From Algoriphagus sp. (GTDB taxonomy: Bacteria; Bacteroidota; Bacteroidia; Cytophagales; Cyclobacteriaceae): a stretch of DNA of 57,835 bases. This document shows positions 16,524-26,224 of this stretch, piece after piece (positions within the stretch are counted from its first letter, which is position 1; every line of letters begins with the position of its first letter). The stretch covers positions 1 through 57,835 of the forward strand of contig NZ_JAMWZB010000031.1 of the NCBI RefSeq assembly GCF_024305035.1. The letters run 5' to 3'. A program made the translations under genes and the position numbers. The notes beneath the pieces were generated by a model. It saw nothing but the letters and a program-made list of their open reading frames with translations, did no database searches and was not told the DNA's origin.

Positions 16524-19500
16524 ATGAAAAAAAATTTTTGCTTTTCAATTGGCTTTTTAGCTTTACCGATCTTCTTTTTTGTTACTTTGGGATTTGCGCA
16601 GAGCTTGCCTTCTGATGTAAGTTCCCAGATTAACAAAATCACGCCAAAATCGGCCCAGAACTCACCTAATGCAGCTTCCATACAAAAGTATGGGGATTTT
16701 AATGTCAATCTTTTCACAGGAACCCCTGAAATTTCCATTCCACTTTTTGAAATTGAATCCGGTCCAATCAAAGTCCCAATTACGCTGAGCTACCATGCAA
16801 GTGGAATCCGGTATATCGACCGGGCTTCATGGGCCGGGTTGGGATGGACTGTACAGGTAGGAGGACAGGTGACCCGGAATATTGTTGGCAAACCCGATGA
16901 ATCCAGTTTCTTAACATTAAACAATGATTACACGGTTGACCCCTTTGCTTACTGTGAAAATATGTACTACAAACGTTACACAGCTGAAGGAAACAATGAC
17001 CGTGAACCAGACTTGTTCTCATATTCTTTCCCGGGAGGATCGGGGAGGTTTTTGTTGAGACAGAATGGTCAGGCTCCTTTGTTATTTCCCGAGAGTGCAA
17101 TTAAAGTCAGCGGGGGGACTAATTTTTTTGATATCACCGATACGAGAGGTCATCAATATAGATTTGGAAGTAATTGGAGTAATTCTCAAAATGCGAAGGA
17201 ACTGCTTAGTAGCCAAACAGGCTCCACAAATCTGTCTGGGGTTGTGACTTGGTACTTACAGGAAATCAAAGCTCCAAATTCCGACGATTATGTAACATTT
17301 ACCTACCAAAATGTCGGTACGATTGCTAGTTCGGAGATTGAAACAAACATCACATTGATGGACCAATGTAATACCTCAGATGCAGTCCTTTTACCCTGCC
17401 AAACTTACAATCCTGTCACAACTTTGGTCAGTACATTTAGTTCGATTACTCAGTTGGGAATCCATGAAATACTGTTTAAAAATGGAAAGGTAAAATTTAT
17501 TTTAGGGGCAGATCGAACTGACTTACCAGGGAATTCGGATATTGAAAGGTTGCAGAAAATTGAAGTTTATTCCAAACTAAACGGGAATTATACCCTTGAG
17601 AAATCATTTGTTTTTCGTAACAGCGGAAATTTCAAGCTTGCTTCCAATAACAGCGATGCCAGATTAAAACTGGATGGACTTGAAGTTTGGGACGGTTCAA
17701 ATACACTGATTCAAAAATATAATTTCACCTATCAGACCACCTCATTTTCTTGGGACCAAGTCACAGGATCTTACCGTCGGGATTTATTTGGGTTTTACAA
17801 CGGAAAAAGCACAAATACCAATTTAATTCCCCAGGAGACAGTTCAATACCACCCTGTTACAAGTCAACCGCCTACAACAATTTCTATTGGAGGAGCAAAC
17901 CGAACAACGGATACGACTTTTTATAAACAAGGCCTATTGAAACGGATTACATTCCCCACAGGAGGTTATACCGAGTTTGAGTTTGAACCGCATAAATATT
18001 CGGATCTGGGAACCACAAAATATGGATCCGGTCTTAGGATAAAAAAAATCACTAAAAATGATGGGCAAACCAATTATTTTACCTTATACAAATATGGTAA
18101 TAATGAAGATGGGCTAGGTCACAAAAATCATGATGTAAGGAACTTCCATTTTCTATCTACCCAGTATAAGCGGGACATCGTACCAAATACTCCGAATCAA
18201 AGGCAATATCGGGTTAGATCTTGGGTAACCAATTCAGTAGTCGGTGCTGGATTTGATGACAGCCCGGTAGTTTATACCAAAGTTACCGAATATGCCAACG
18301 GAACCAATGGGAATGGAAAAACGATCTATGAATTTGATAACAATGTCTATATCGGAGATGGGGTGTATTCGGTTCAGTTTTCCAATAAGACATGGAGAAA
18401 CAAGAAAAGTTGGGAGAGAGGTAAGCTTACCAAAATAAGTAAGTACGACAGTCAGAATAATCTAAAAGAATTAACGGAAAAAACCTATAGCAAATTCAAA
18501 AGCCAATCTTTACTGGTGGGTCAGGCAGCTACCCAAGTCATTTTGGGGGAAGAGGTTGGTAACTTTTTCTCCTATTGTTCAGGTGGGGGCTATCCCTTCG
18601 ACGGTTTTCGATATATGATTGCCAATATTACCCAGGATGTAGGGGTCTATTTGGAGACCAGTAGCAAACAGACCTTGTATTATGGCGCTGAATCCATTGA
18701 AAAGAGAATAACCCGGGAATTCCATCCCATTTATTTACAGCTGAGTCAAGAGGAGTATAATACTTCTCCGAATCCGAGTATGACTCGAAATGTTATCCGC
18801 TACAATTATGACATTATTAATCCCAGTACAACTTACAGCGGCAAACCGGAGGCCCTTAGGCAACTATTACTCAAAAATATTTTAATCCCTGTTGAAGAAT
18901 ACACGCTGATTAGAGAACCCAGCAGATACGTCAGGGTCATCGCGGGAAAAGTAACAGAATATGCAAAATTAAGTGGAACCTCATGGTACCTTCCCAAGGA
19001 TGTTTATTTCTTTGAATCAGCCACCCCTTTTCCAGTAACTAGTTACGCGAATGTCCAAACTTCGGGGACAAACAACTTGAGTCTTGACGGTGGATACAAG
19101 GTAAGGATGATCATGAATGGATATGATTCCAGGGGTAACTTGATTCAATATTCACTAAGTGATGGGACAACAAACTCTTTTTTATATGGCTATGAGGGAA
19201 ATTATGTTGTTGCAGAAGCTACTAATGCTACGGTAGGAAAAATTGCCTACACATCCTTTGAAACTAATGAAAAAGGAGGATGGACTTATTCAGGCACCGA
19301 ATCTCCTGTAATGCTCGGCGAGGCCAAAACAGGAAGGAAAGTTTATCTGCTGAACAACGGTTCGATTACAAAGTCAAATTCAGGTGAATATAAAGTGAGT
19401 TTTTGGATAAGAAAAAATTCTTCAGCCTCTTCCAGTTTGATAATAAACGGCAGCTCCTACTCAGGAACAATTGATAATACATGGAGGCTGGTGGAAATAA

Positions 19501-19742
19501 ATGGATCGGGAAATGTCACAATAAGCGGATCAAATACTCTGGTGGATGAATTGAGGTTTCACCCGAAAATGAGCCAAATGATCACCTATACCCACAAACC
19601 GCTCACAGGAATATCTTCCCAAATGGATCCCAGAAATCAAGGTTTGCATTATCACTATGATCCATTCGGAAGACTTTCCACTGTCAAAAATGATGATGGA
19701 CATATTCTAAAGCACTACGAATACACCTACATCGATCCCTGA
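16524..19742 (+). CDS. Secreted RHS/YD-repeat protein, upstream partner
   Basis: This protein of about 1072 residues begins at ATG 16524. A TTG eight codons upstream is also open, but the ATG gives a textbook signal peptide (MKKNFCFSIGFLALPIFFF, cleavage near FAQS). The N-terminal region (KYGDFNVNLFTGTPEISIPL, LGWTVQVGG) is the SpvB/TcB-like head seen in Bacteroidota RHS proteins. YD-type motifs follow, with a C-terminal GLHYHYDPFGRLSTVKND. It has no RHS core or toxin tail and stops after YTYIDP. Such two-protein sets, a core-less shell followed by a DUF6443-RHS toxin, suggest a joint cage, by analogy with TcB/TcC. The gene at 20343 would be the partner. Confidence 0.85.
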   Translation: MKKNFCFSIGFLALPIFFFVTLGFAQSLPSDVSSQINKITPKSAQNSPNAASIQKYGDFNVNLFTGTPEISIPLFEIESGPIKVPITLSYHASGIRYIDRASWAGLGWTVQVGGQVTRNIVGKPDESSFLTLNNDYTVDPFAYCENMYYKRYTAEGNNDREPDLFSYSFPGGSGRFLLRQNGQAPLLFPESAIKVSGGTNFFDITDTRGHQYRFGSNWSNSQNAKELLSSQTGSTNLSGVVTWYLQEIKAPNSDDYVTFTYQNVGTIASSEIETNITLMDQCNTSDAVLLPCQTYNPVTTLVSTFSSITQLGIHEILFKNGKVKFILGADRTDLPGNSDIERLQKIEVYSKLNGNYTLEKSFVFRNSGNFKLASNNSDARLKLDGLEVWDGSNTLIQKYNFTYQTTSFSWDQVTGSYRRDLFGFYNGKSTNTNLIPQETVQYHPVTSQPPTTISIGGANRTTDTTFYKQGLLKRITFPTGGYTEFEFEPHKYSDLGTTKYGSGLRIKKITKNDGQTNYFTLYKYGNNEDGLGHKNHDVRNFHFLSTQYKRDIVPNTPNQRQYRVRSWVTNSVVGAGFDDSPVVYTKVTEYANGTNGNGKTIYEFDNNVYIGDGVYSVQFSNKTWRNKKSWERGKLTKISKYDSQNNLKELTEKTYSKFKSQSLLVGQAATQVILGEEVGNFFSYCSGGGYPFDGFRYMIANITQDVGVYLETSSKQTLYYGAESIEKRITREFHPIYLQLSQEEYNTSPNPSMTRNVIRYNYDIINPSTTYSGKPEALRQLLLKNILIPVEEYTLIREPSRYVRVIAGKVTEYAKLSGTSWYLPKDVYFFESATPFPVTSYANVQTSGTNNLSLDGGYKVRMIMNGYDSRGNLIQYSLSDGTTNSFLYGYEGNYVVAEATNATVGKIAYTSFETNEKGGWTYSGTESPVMLGEAKTGRKVYLLNNGSITKSNSGEYKVSFWIRKNSSASSSLIINGSSYSGTIDNTWRLVEINGSGNVTISGSNTLVDELRFHPKMSQMITYTHKPLTGISSQMDPRNQGLHYHYDPFGRLSTVKNDDGHILKHYEYTYIDP

Positions 19743-19869
19743 GGTTAATTATAAGGAGTTAAACCGGAATGAAGATAAGTTGGATGGATGCTAAACGAAA
19801 GTAAGGTGAAATCATCCTTTTAATGAAAAACCGAATCCATAACTGAATAAAAAGCTGAGAACAATTTTG

Positions 19870-20346
19870 ATGAAATACAATCCTATGAAACTAATCCTGA
19901 CACTCATTATACTTTACTTTTCTCTTTTACAAGTATGCCAATCCCAAGTTTCAGCCCAGTTGGATACACTGTCCGAAGCAGATCAAAAACTGATTGGTAT
20001 TTGGAGATATGATTTGGTCCACCAAAAGCAACAAGCCGAATTACTGGATAAAGAAAAAAGCAAGGATAATTCAGCCCAGGAAAAACTATGGAAAAAGATT
20101 GATTCATGGTCTTGCTTTCTTGATGAAGAAAGAAGATATACGCTCTCCTGGGTGGAAAATGGGAGTTTGTTTCAGGAATTTGGTACTTGGGAGTTTGATC
20201 TCGAAAAAATGATGATCTCACTTTCCGGCGAGAAAAGTATCAAAGAGTATCGGGTGACTTTTGCCGAAGTGGGGATGATATGGATTCCGGAACCCAACTC
20301 AAGGGAAGATTTTAACATGCTTTTACTTAAAAAACTGGGCCAATGA
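19870..20346 (+). CDS. Exported lipocalin-like small protein between RHS genes
   Basis: This protein of about 158 residues begins at ATG 19870 (an ATG at 19885 is also possible). It has a signal peptide (ILTLIILYFSLLQVCQSQ) and a mature part with LIGIWRYD near the start. This G-x-W plus strands such as YTLSWVENGSLFQEFGTWEF and WIPEP are reminiscent of lipocalin-like stress or export proteins. It overlaps the following RHS gene by 4 bases (ATGA), so it is co-translated with it. It could be a chaperone or accessory of the RHS pair, but no family is certain. Confidence 0.75.
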   Translation: MKYNPMKLILTLIILYFSLLQVCQSQVSAQLDTLSEADQKLIGIWRYDLVHQKQQAELLDKEKSKDNSAQEKLWKKIDSWSCFLDEERRYTLSWVENGSLFQEFGTWEFDLEKMMISLSGEKSIKEYRVTFAEVGMIWIPEPNSREDFNMLLLKKLGQ

Positions 20347-23300
20347 AAAACTATATTCTTTTTCTCCTATTGATGGGTTTTTGCCAATTGCTTACTGCCC
20401 AGATTGTGGGAAGTTCTTCCTGCACGGATGTCATTCCCTCTGCTCCTTCAAAGGTGATTTATAGTAATACCCAAACTATCATGTCTGCCAACAATGCGCC
20501 TTCCGGCTTCTCCTATCGTTGGTTTGACTCCAATGGTTCAACCCAAGTATCAACCAGTCAATTTTTCGCAACTCCAGTACTTTATGCAAGCAAAACCTAT
20601 TTTCTAGCCTATTACCACAATTCCACAGGATGCCTTACCGTAAAGGTGCCGATCCGCGTTGATTTATATCAGGAGGACAGAAACTGGGTCAGGGAATATG
20701 TTGCCAGAGATACGGTTGTTGCGGACTTTGGACTCCGAAACTCCTCACAAACCCAATCCTTTAAATCTACCACATACCATGATGGATTGGGTAGAGAAAT
20801 CCAGCAAGTAGCCATCAAGGCAGGAAATATGGGTAGTGATATCATCACACCGATAACCTATGATTCTTATGGGCGACCTTACCGGGATTATTTACCGGTC
20901 CCAAATAATTCTACTTCATTAGGGTTGTTCAGACCTACTGCTACCAGTCTTCACAATAGCTACTATAATTCCACCTTCAGTGACAGCAGGGGATATGCAG
21001 ACAAAACCTATGAGGCTTCTCCGTTAAATCGAGTGTTGAAGCAGGGTGTACCCGGCACTGCTTGGGTGGGTCATGAACTGGAGTTCATCGAAGGGACCAA
21101 TTCAGCGGGCGACAGTGTGAGGGTTTGGACTGTAGGAACAGGGCCGCCAGAATCCACTGCAATTTTCCCGGCCGGTACGCTTTCGAAAAACGAAACAAGG
21201 GATGAAGATGGCCGTCGAGTGATCGAATATAAGGATAGGCTGGGAAGGTTGATTTTAAAAAAAGTACAATTTTCTGATACCCCCACCTTACATCATGACG
21301 GCTGGCTTTGTACCTATTATGTCTATGATTCTTTTGGCCGATTAAGAGTGGTCATGCCCCCGGAATCAATCCGAACCTTAAGAGCTTCCAATAAATGGTA
21401 CGGTTCCACCTGGAATTCATTAAAATTCAACCAATACTACATGTATTCCTATGATGCGAGAGGAAGGCTGATTACCAAAAGGTTACCAGGAAAGGCTCCG
21501 GAGGAATATGTGTATGATCTGCAGGATAGGCTTGTGGCTTCTCGGGACAGTCTATTGATTGCACAGGGCAAATGGCATTATCGTAAATATGATGCATTGG
21601 GAAGGGAAGTGATGACAGGACTGGTTGCCAATACTCAATCCAGATCATCTTTACAGACGGATTTGGATGGGATGGGACCAAACAATGCGGTGATCAATGC
21701 TACCTCTGGAAAAACCGGATCAACCAATGCGGGAGGTTTTCCAAGCAGCAGTGAAGGTGATGTACTGACAGTTACCTATTACGATCATTATAATTTCAAA
21801 AAAAGTACCCTGAATTTCTCCCAAATACCCGGATATTCCGCCTCCAGTTCTCAAACCCATGGACTGGTGACCGGCAAGCTGGTCCGAAATCTGAGTTCAG
21901 GATTGCGGTATGAATCTGTATACTTTTATGACGCTCAAGGCCGCTTGATTCAATCCCTTGAAGAACATCATCTGTCAGGTACTTTGAGGGCTTCGACCAA
22001 ATTTGACTTTGAGAATAAACCCGTACAAACCACCAGCCAACTGACCGGTCCTTCCTCTCAGACCATCATCAAAGACTATCATTACAACAATGTGGGAATG
22101 ATTAAAAAAATCACCCATAAAATCAATTCAGGCACCACAGTTACCTTGGCGGAATTTAGCTATGATGAGCTGGGTAAACTGACCAACAAGGTTTTTCCGG
22201 TTGCGGCAAATGCCTCCACTTCGTTCACCTATAATATCCGTGGCTGGTTGAAAAAAATCAATAACCCGCAAACGGTGAATGGAATAGGGGCGGTATTTGC
22301 CCAAGAACTCTTTTACGAATCCGGGGGGACGAGTCCGCAGTTCAATGGGAATGTTTCCAAAATTGAATGGAAGGGAAAAGACGATATCAAGCGAATCTAT
22401 AATTACACCTATGATCCGGTAAATCGGCTGAAGACAGCGAACTATTCCGTTCCTTCTGCGACAAGCCAAAATGGGCGATATAATTTGAGTAATATCAATT
22501 ACGACTACAACGGGAATATCACCTCCATGAACCGCTCCAACCAATTGACGAGTACTACTTTTGGACTGGTGGATCAGCTGACTTACACCTACCCAGGAAA
22601 TGGAAACAAATTAACCCAAGTGGCTGATGCCCTAAGCTCCACAGGCTACCTGTCCAAGGACTTTAAGGAGCGCAGCATTAGCAGCTATACCTATGACAAA
22701 AACGGCAACCTGACCAAAAATCTGGATAAGGAAATCAACAGTATTACCTATAATCATTTAAACCTTCCTCAGGTGATCACCTTTACGGGAACCAATCGGA
22801 AAATTGAGTATCAATACAATGCCGAAGGCATAAAGGTACGGCAGGTCAATACGAATGGTTCCACAGTTACCACCCTAAACTATCTTGGGGAATTTGTGCT
22901 GGAAGGATCTGCCATGAGCTATATCCTTCACGATGAGGGAAGGGCGGCTTATGAAGGGGGAACCTACCACCATGAGTTCTTTATTAAGGATCATCTGGGC
23001 AATGTGCGTCAGGTGGTTCGGGCTCCGTTGTCAGGAGCCAGAATCGCCACCATGGAGCCGGAGAATGCAGCCGAAGAAGAAGAACTGTTCCAAAACATCA
23101 AAGAAACCCGACAGGGGGCCGGAGAACACAACAAGACTCCGGGAGGATATGCCACAGCATGGCTCAATGCTGACCGCGGAAGGATCCTTGGCCCATCCCG
23201 AAGCCAAGAAGTGCAGGAGGGGGATAGTGTGGAACTTGGTGTTTTTGGAAAATACGTAGACCCCAAGAAGTTCAGACTAAGTCCGGCGACCTTTGCCCGC

Positions 23301-24545
23301 ACCGGGATGGACCGCAAGATCATCCGCAAACTCGGGGAGTACGGGCAAAACCTGGCCGCCTCCCCCAATGAACTTGCGATAGCCAACGTCATTGCGCTGG
23401 TGATTACCGAACTTCAACAGAAACCTGCCCCTGAAGCTTACATGGGTTACGCTTTGTATGATGCCGATAGTAATCTGTACGAACAAGGAAAAGTAGTTTT
23501 AAGCAAAAGAGCCAGAAACAGGCATGAGGAACTGATTGAGAAGATCGCAGTGAGGAAGGATGGCTACATCGAAACATTCTTGGTGAACGAGACAAGCGAA
23601 AACGTCTGGTTCGATCAGTTCCGGATTATGAGCACAGGTCCGCTTATTGTCCAAGAAACGCACTACGATCCATGGGGAGTAGAGCTTGGAGGACTTGGAT
23701 ACCAATATGGAGGAATTAAAGTAAACCCCTATCTTTATAACGGCAAGGAGGCAAACGGCCACTTGGGAGTAAACTTGTATGATTACGGGGCACGGCTTTA
23801 CGATCCTGCGATTGGCAGGTGGTTTGTGATCGATCCTCTGGCAGAAAAAATGACCCGCCACTCTCCGTTCAACTATGCCTTTGACAACCCGATCAGATTT
23901 ATCGATCCGGATGGGATGGAGCCTTACGCTGCGCTTGGGGGGGTAAAGACTTCCGGGGAGAGTATGAGCTCGGAAGATGAGACTGAGAAAAGTGTGATGG
24001 ATAGGGAGGAGTCAGAGGGTGATGAACCTGTTATGGTCAATATTGGTTACGGGGAGATTAGTTCTGATATGATTACCACAGGGATTGATTTTATGGGTAA
24101 TTTTCAAACTGAAGGTGGTGAAAAATCTAAAAATAAAGATTGTTGTAGGGATGAAAACAAATCCAATCAAAGGAGATCTCCAAATGAGATTTCAAGAGCA
24201 GAAAACGATGGTTATGGATATGCTGGAAATTCTAGAGAAATAAATGGAAAAACATACTATAAAATGTCAACAAGAGGAGGACAATTTTTTTGGGTCGACA
24301 ATGCTTGGAATTCTCTTCCAAGTACATCATTTAATTTCTGGAAAACATATATGGGGGAAGATTTGCAAAAATATTTTCCAATTCTTCAAAATCCTCAAAA
24401 TAGAAGTTCAATAAGTAATGTTGGAGTAAGTATTTTTGAAACGTTTTATCTTGAAAAGTTGATTCGTTGGCCGTTCCCACTACCGATTTATGTTCCGCGA
24501 GAATTTATAAATAACGGCGAACCTCAGAAATTCAATCAAGAATAA
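20343..24545 (+). CDS. RHS polymorphic-toxin protein with DUF6443 and variable tail
   Basis: This 1400-residue secreted protein has a signal peptide (ending LLTAQ, about residue 20) and a DUF6443-type head (about residues 110-280, TYHDGLGREIQQVAIKAG). Many YD repeats follow (YDSFGRLRVVMPP, YDARGRLITKRLPG, YNIRGWLKKIN), then the RHS core (about residues 1131-1192: YLYNGKEANGHLGVNLYDYG, YDPAIGRWFVIDPLAEK, NPIRFIDPDGM). After DPDGMEP come about 200 residues with no repeats, with a drop in GC and a polar linker. This is the usual exchangeable effector tail. Its end (residues about 1290-1400) has YKMSTRGGQFFWVDNAWNSL, which I do not recognise. A 33-codon membrane peptide follows. Confidence 0.9.
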   Translation: MKNYILFLLLMGFCQLLTAQIVGSSSCTDVIPSAPSKVIYSNTQTIMSANNAPSGFSYRWFDSNGSTQVSTSQFFATPVLYASKTYFLAYYHNSTGCLTVKVPIRVDLYQEDRNWVREYVARDTVVADFGLRNSSQTQSFKSTTYHDGLGREIQQVAIKAGNMGSDIITPITYDSYGRPYRDYLPVPNNSTSLGLFRPTATSLHNSYYNSTFSDSRGYADKTYEASPLNRVLKQGVPGTAWVGHELEFIEGTNSAGDSVRVWTVGTGPPESTAIFPAGTLSKNETRDEDGRRVIEYKDRLGRLILKKVQFSDTPTLHHDGWLCTYYVYDSFGRLRVVMPPESIRTLRASNKWYGSTWNSLKFNQYYMYSYDARGRLITKRLPGKAPEEYVYDLQDRLVASRDSLLIAQGKWHYRKYDALGREVMTGLVANTQSRSSLQTDLDGMGPNNAVINATSGKTGSTNAGGFPSSSEGDVLTVTYYDHYNFKKSTLNFSQIPGYSASSSQTHGLVTGKLVRNLSSGLRYESVYFYDAQGRLIQSLEEHHLSGTLRASTKFDFENKPVQTTSQLTGPSSQTIIKDYHYNNVGMIKKITHKINSGTTVTLAEFSYDELGKLTNKVFPVAANASTSFTYNIRGWLKKINNPQTVNGIGAVFAQELFYESGGTSPQFNGNVSKIEWKGKDDIKRIYNYTYDPVNRLKTANYSVPSATSQNGRYNLSNINYDYNGNITSMNRSNQLTSTTFGLVDQLTYTYPGNGNKLTQVADALSSTGYLSKDFKERSISSYTYDKNGNLTKNLDKEINSITYNHLNLPQVITFTGTNRKIEYQYNAEGIKVRQVNTNGSTVTTLNYLGEFVLEGSAMSYILHDEGRAAYEGGTYHHEFFIKDHLGNVRQVVRAPLSGARIATMEPENAAEEEELFQNIKETRQGAGEHNKTPGGYATAWLNADRGRILGPSRSQEVQEGDSVELGVFGKYVDPKKFRLSPATFARTGMDRKIIRKLGEYGQNLAASPNELAIANVIALVITELQQKPAPEAYMGYALYDADSNLYEQGKVVLSKRARNRHEELIEKIAVRKDGYIETFLVNETSENVWFDQFRIMSTGPLIVQETHYDPWGVELGGLGYQYGGIKVNPYLYNGKEANGHLGVNLYDYGARLYDPAIGRWFVIDPLAEKMTRHSPFNYAFDNPIRFIDPDGMEPYAALGGVKTSGESMSSEDETEKSVMDREESEGDEPVMVNIGYGEISSDMITTGIDFMGNFQTEGGEKSKNKDCCRDENKSNQRRSPNEISRAENDGYGYAGNSREINGKTYYKMSTRGGQFFWVDNAWNSLPSTSFNFWKTYMGEDLQKYFPILQNPQNRSSISNVGVSIFETFYLEKLIRWPFPLPIYVPREFINNGEPQKFNQE

Positions 24546-24566
24546 ATAATTTTATAAGAAAAAGTC

Positions 24567-24668
24567 ATGCCTTTAATGCCCTGGAATAAAATTAGTTGGA
24601 AAACAATGATAAGTTTATCCTTGGTTTTCTTGTTGATTTTAATACTACTTATAATCCTATACAGGTAA
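24567..24668 (+). CDS. Tiny single-TM peptide downstream of RHS toxin
   Basis: This 33-codon ORF starts 21 bases after the RHS stop with an AAGAAAAAG purine stretch just upstream. The translation has a polar start (MPLMPWNKISWKTM) and a hydrophobic helix (ISLSLVFLLILILLIILY) ending in Arg. Genes at this position usually protect against the toxin tail. At 33 residues this would be unusually small for an immunity protein, so it could also be a truncated gene or chance. No other candidate immunity gene lies between here and 25327. Confidence 0.45.
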   Translation: MPLMPWNKISWKTMISLSLVFLLILILLIILYR

Positions 24669-24950
24669 ATATCCTTTTGGATTTAAATAAAAAATCAATT
24701 TAAAGTATTGAATTTGGTTGAGCATACCCCTGCTGAGTGTAATTTTAAGTTGAATTTAAAATAGACATTGCCTAGGGGTAATTTGTAATTACGCATTCGT
24801 ATCAATACAAATTTGTATGAGGGAAGGACAAGGTGTTAAGAATTCCGATAATGACCGGAATTAGCCTTAGGCTAGATTGTTGGGCAGACAAAATCACCCA
24901 GCGCCTACTTAAACTTCACAGGTGCTGATGAATACGATGCCGGGGTGGGG
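24669..24950. other. AT-rich non-coding stretch after the RHS locus
   Basis: No open frame of note. The AT-rich sequence changes to higher GC near 24895, just before the RHS remnant, consistent with the junction of a lost toxin cassette. Confidence 0.5.
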
Positions 24951-25003
24951 AAGAATCTTGGGCCCATCCCGAAGCCAGGAAGTGCAGGAGGGGGATAGGG
25001 TGT
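24951..25003 (+). pseudogene. Remnant of an RHS gene (orphan fragment)
   Basis: About 50 bases match 23181-23232 inside the RHS gene with few differences. They encode the same peptide (RILGPSRSQEVQEGD) before a stop appears. The upstream bases also read in frame as NTMPGWG. This is a leftover of another RHS gene or of an earlier version of this one, as expected where toxin tips are displaced by recombination. Confidence 0.75.
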
Positions 25004-25197
25004 GATCAGAAATCCCGCCTTGGGCCAAAACCCGGGTTGGTAAAAAAGATGAACAGACTAACGGCAATTTTGCCAGCTTTACTCGGTTCTGTATTTGACA
25101 AGATTTGGATTTTTATCCATGTCGAGCGAAATCGGAGCGAGGATTGTTCAGGCTGAATTAGTAGGTTTTAGGATTGATAAATTAAATAAATTCAAAC

Positions 25198-25310
25198 AAA
25201 GAGACTGTTTCAATTAGGGTGAGTTGCCTAACCTGAGGAAAACAATTGGTTCACCCTGAAAATGGTAATTTTGCCATTTTGTAGCCTGGATAAGTTGAAA
25301 CAGTCTCTTT
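25198..25310. repeat. 113-bp compound inverted repeat (three-way junction)
   Basis: A perfect 16-bp outer inverted repeat (25198-25213 AAAGAGACTGTTTCAA with 25295-25310) encloses two further hairpins. These are AGGGTGA (25216-25222) with TTCACCCT (25250-25257), and AAAATGG (25259-25265) with CCATTTT (25274-25280). The element ends in TTTTT 14 bases before the start of the EEP gene. It could be a MITE with terminal repeats, a structured leader RNA or a terminator. Confidence 0.8.
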
Positions 25311-25326
25311 TTAACCAAGTTGACCC

Positions 25327-26172
25327 ATGAAAAATTACTTGATTGCTTTATTCGTATTCGTTCTGTCTTCGACAGTGGCCTATGGGCAAGAAGAGATCCA
25401 AATTAAGGTTGCGAGTTTTAACCTGCGTATGGATACTCCAAACGACGGGGTGAATGCCTGGCCAAACAGAAAGGAAAATGTGAAGGCACTGATCCAGTAC
25501 CATGACTTTGATATTGTTGGGACTCAGGAAGGCTTTGAGCACCAACTCAACGATTTATTAGAAATGCCGGGTTTTAGCTACGTGGGAGCCGGACGAGATG
25601 ATGGGAAGTCGGCAGGAGAACATTCAGCGATTCTATATAAGACAGGTTTGTATGAATTACTGGATTCTGGTAATTTTTGGTTGAGTGAGACCCCTGAAAA
25701 ACCAGGACTGGGTTGGGATGCTACCTGTTGTAACCGAATCGCATCTTGGGGATTATTTAAGGATAAAAATTCAGGACAGGAATTTTACGTGTTCAATGCG
25801 CACTTCGATCATCAAGGGGTAGTAGCCAGAAGAGAGTCAGGCAAATTGATGGTGCAAAAAATCAAAGAAATAGCCGGGGATAAAGCGGTGATTTGTACCG
25901 GTGATTTTAACTCCACACCGGATACTGAGCAGATTATGGGTATTTCTGCACTCTTAAATGATGCCTATGAGGTAAGTCAGATGCCTCCCTATGGTCCGGT
26001 GGGAACCACGAATGCCTTTCAGTTCACAGCGCCGATGAAAAAAAGAATTGATTATGTGTTTGTCAGTAAGCATTTTGAGGTGATCAAGTATGCAGTACTA
26101 ACCGATGCCTTAAATCAGCGTTACCCTTCCGATCATTTACCCGTGGTAGCCGAATTACAAATGTTAAATTAG
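25327..26172 (+). CDS. Secreted endonuclease/exonuclease/phosphatase-family hydrolase
   Basis: This 281-residue protein has a signal peptide (to about residue 20, TVAYGQ). It carries the EEP fold signatures in order: VASFNLRMDT (Asn in the active site), DIVGTQEG (metal-binding Glu), FYVFNAHFDH, VICTGDFNSTPDT (catalytic Asp/Asn) and YPSDHLPVVAEL (catalytic Asp-His). All key residues are present and the length is normal. Secreted Bacteroidota members act on phosphodiesters or phosphoesters, such as nucleic acids, sphingomyelin or inositol phosphates, and the substrate here is not clear. It is monocistronic, ending at an intrinsic terminator. Confidence 0.92.
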   Translation: MKNYLIALFVFVLSSTVAYGQEEIQIKVASFNLRMDTPNDGVNAWPNRKENVKALIQYHDFDIVGTQEGFEHQLNDLLEMPGFSYVGAGRDDGKSAGEHSAILYKTGLYELLDSGNFWLSETPEKPGLGWDATCCNRIASWGLFKDKNSGQEFYVFNAHFDHQGVVARRESGKLMVQKIKEIAGDKAVICTGDFNSTPDTEQIMGISALLNDAYEVSQMPPYGPVGTTNAFQFTAPMKKRIDYVFVSKHFEVIKYAVLTDALNQRYPSDHLPVVAELQMLN

Positions 26173-26190
26173 TTGGTTTTGAATACGCTT

Positions 26191-26224
26191 AAAAGCCATT
26201 GGGGGAGACTTCAATGGTTTTTTT
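26191..26224 (+). terminator. Intrinsic terminator after EEP hydrolase
   Basis: A stem AAGCCATTG / CAATGGTTT (one G-T pair) with a 10-base loop is followed by a run of at least seven T, 19 bases after the stop codon. Confidence 0.85.

Noticed and set aside
25198..25310. Calling the inverted-repeat element a known riboswitch
   Set aside because: The nested stems match no riboswitch core that I know, and the perfect outer stem suits a terminator or MITE equally well.
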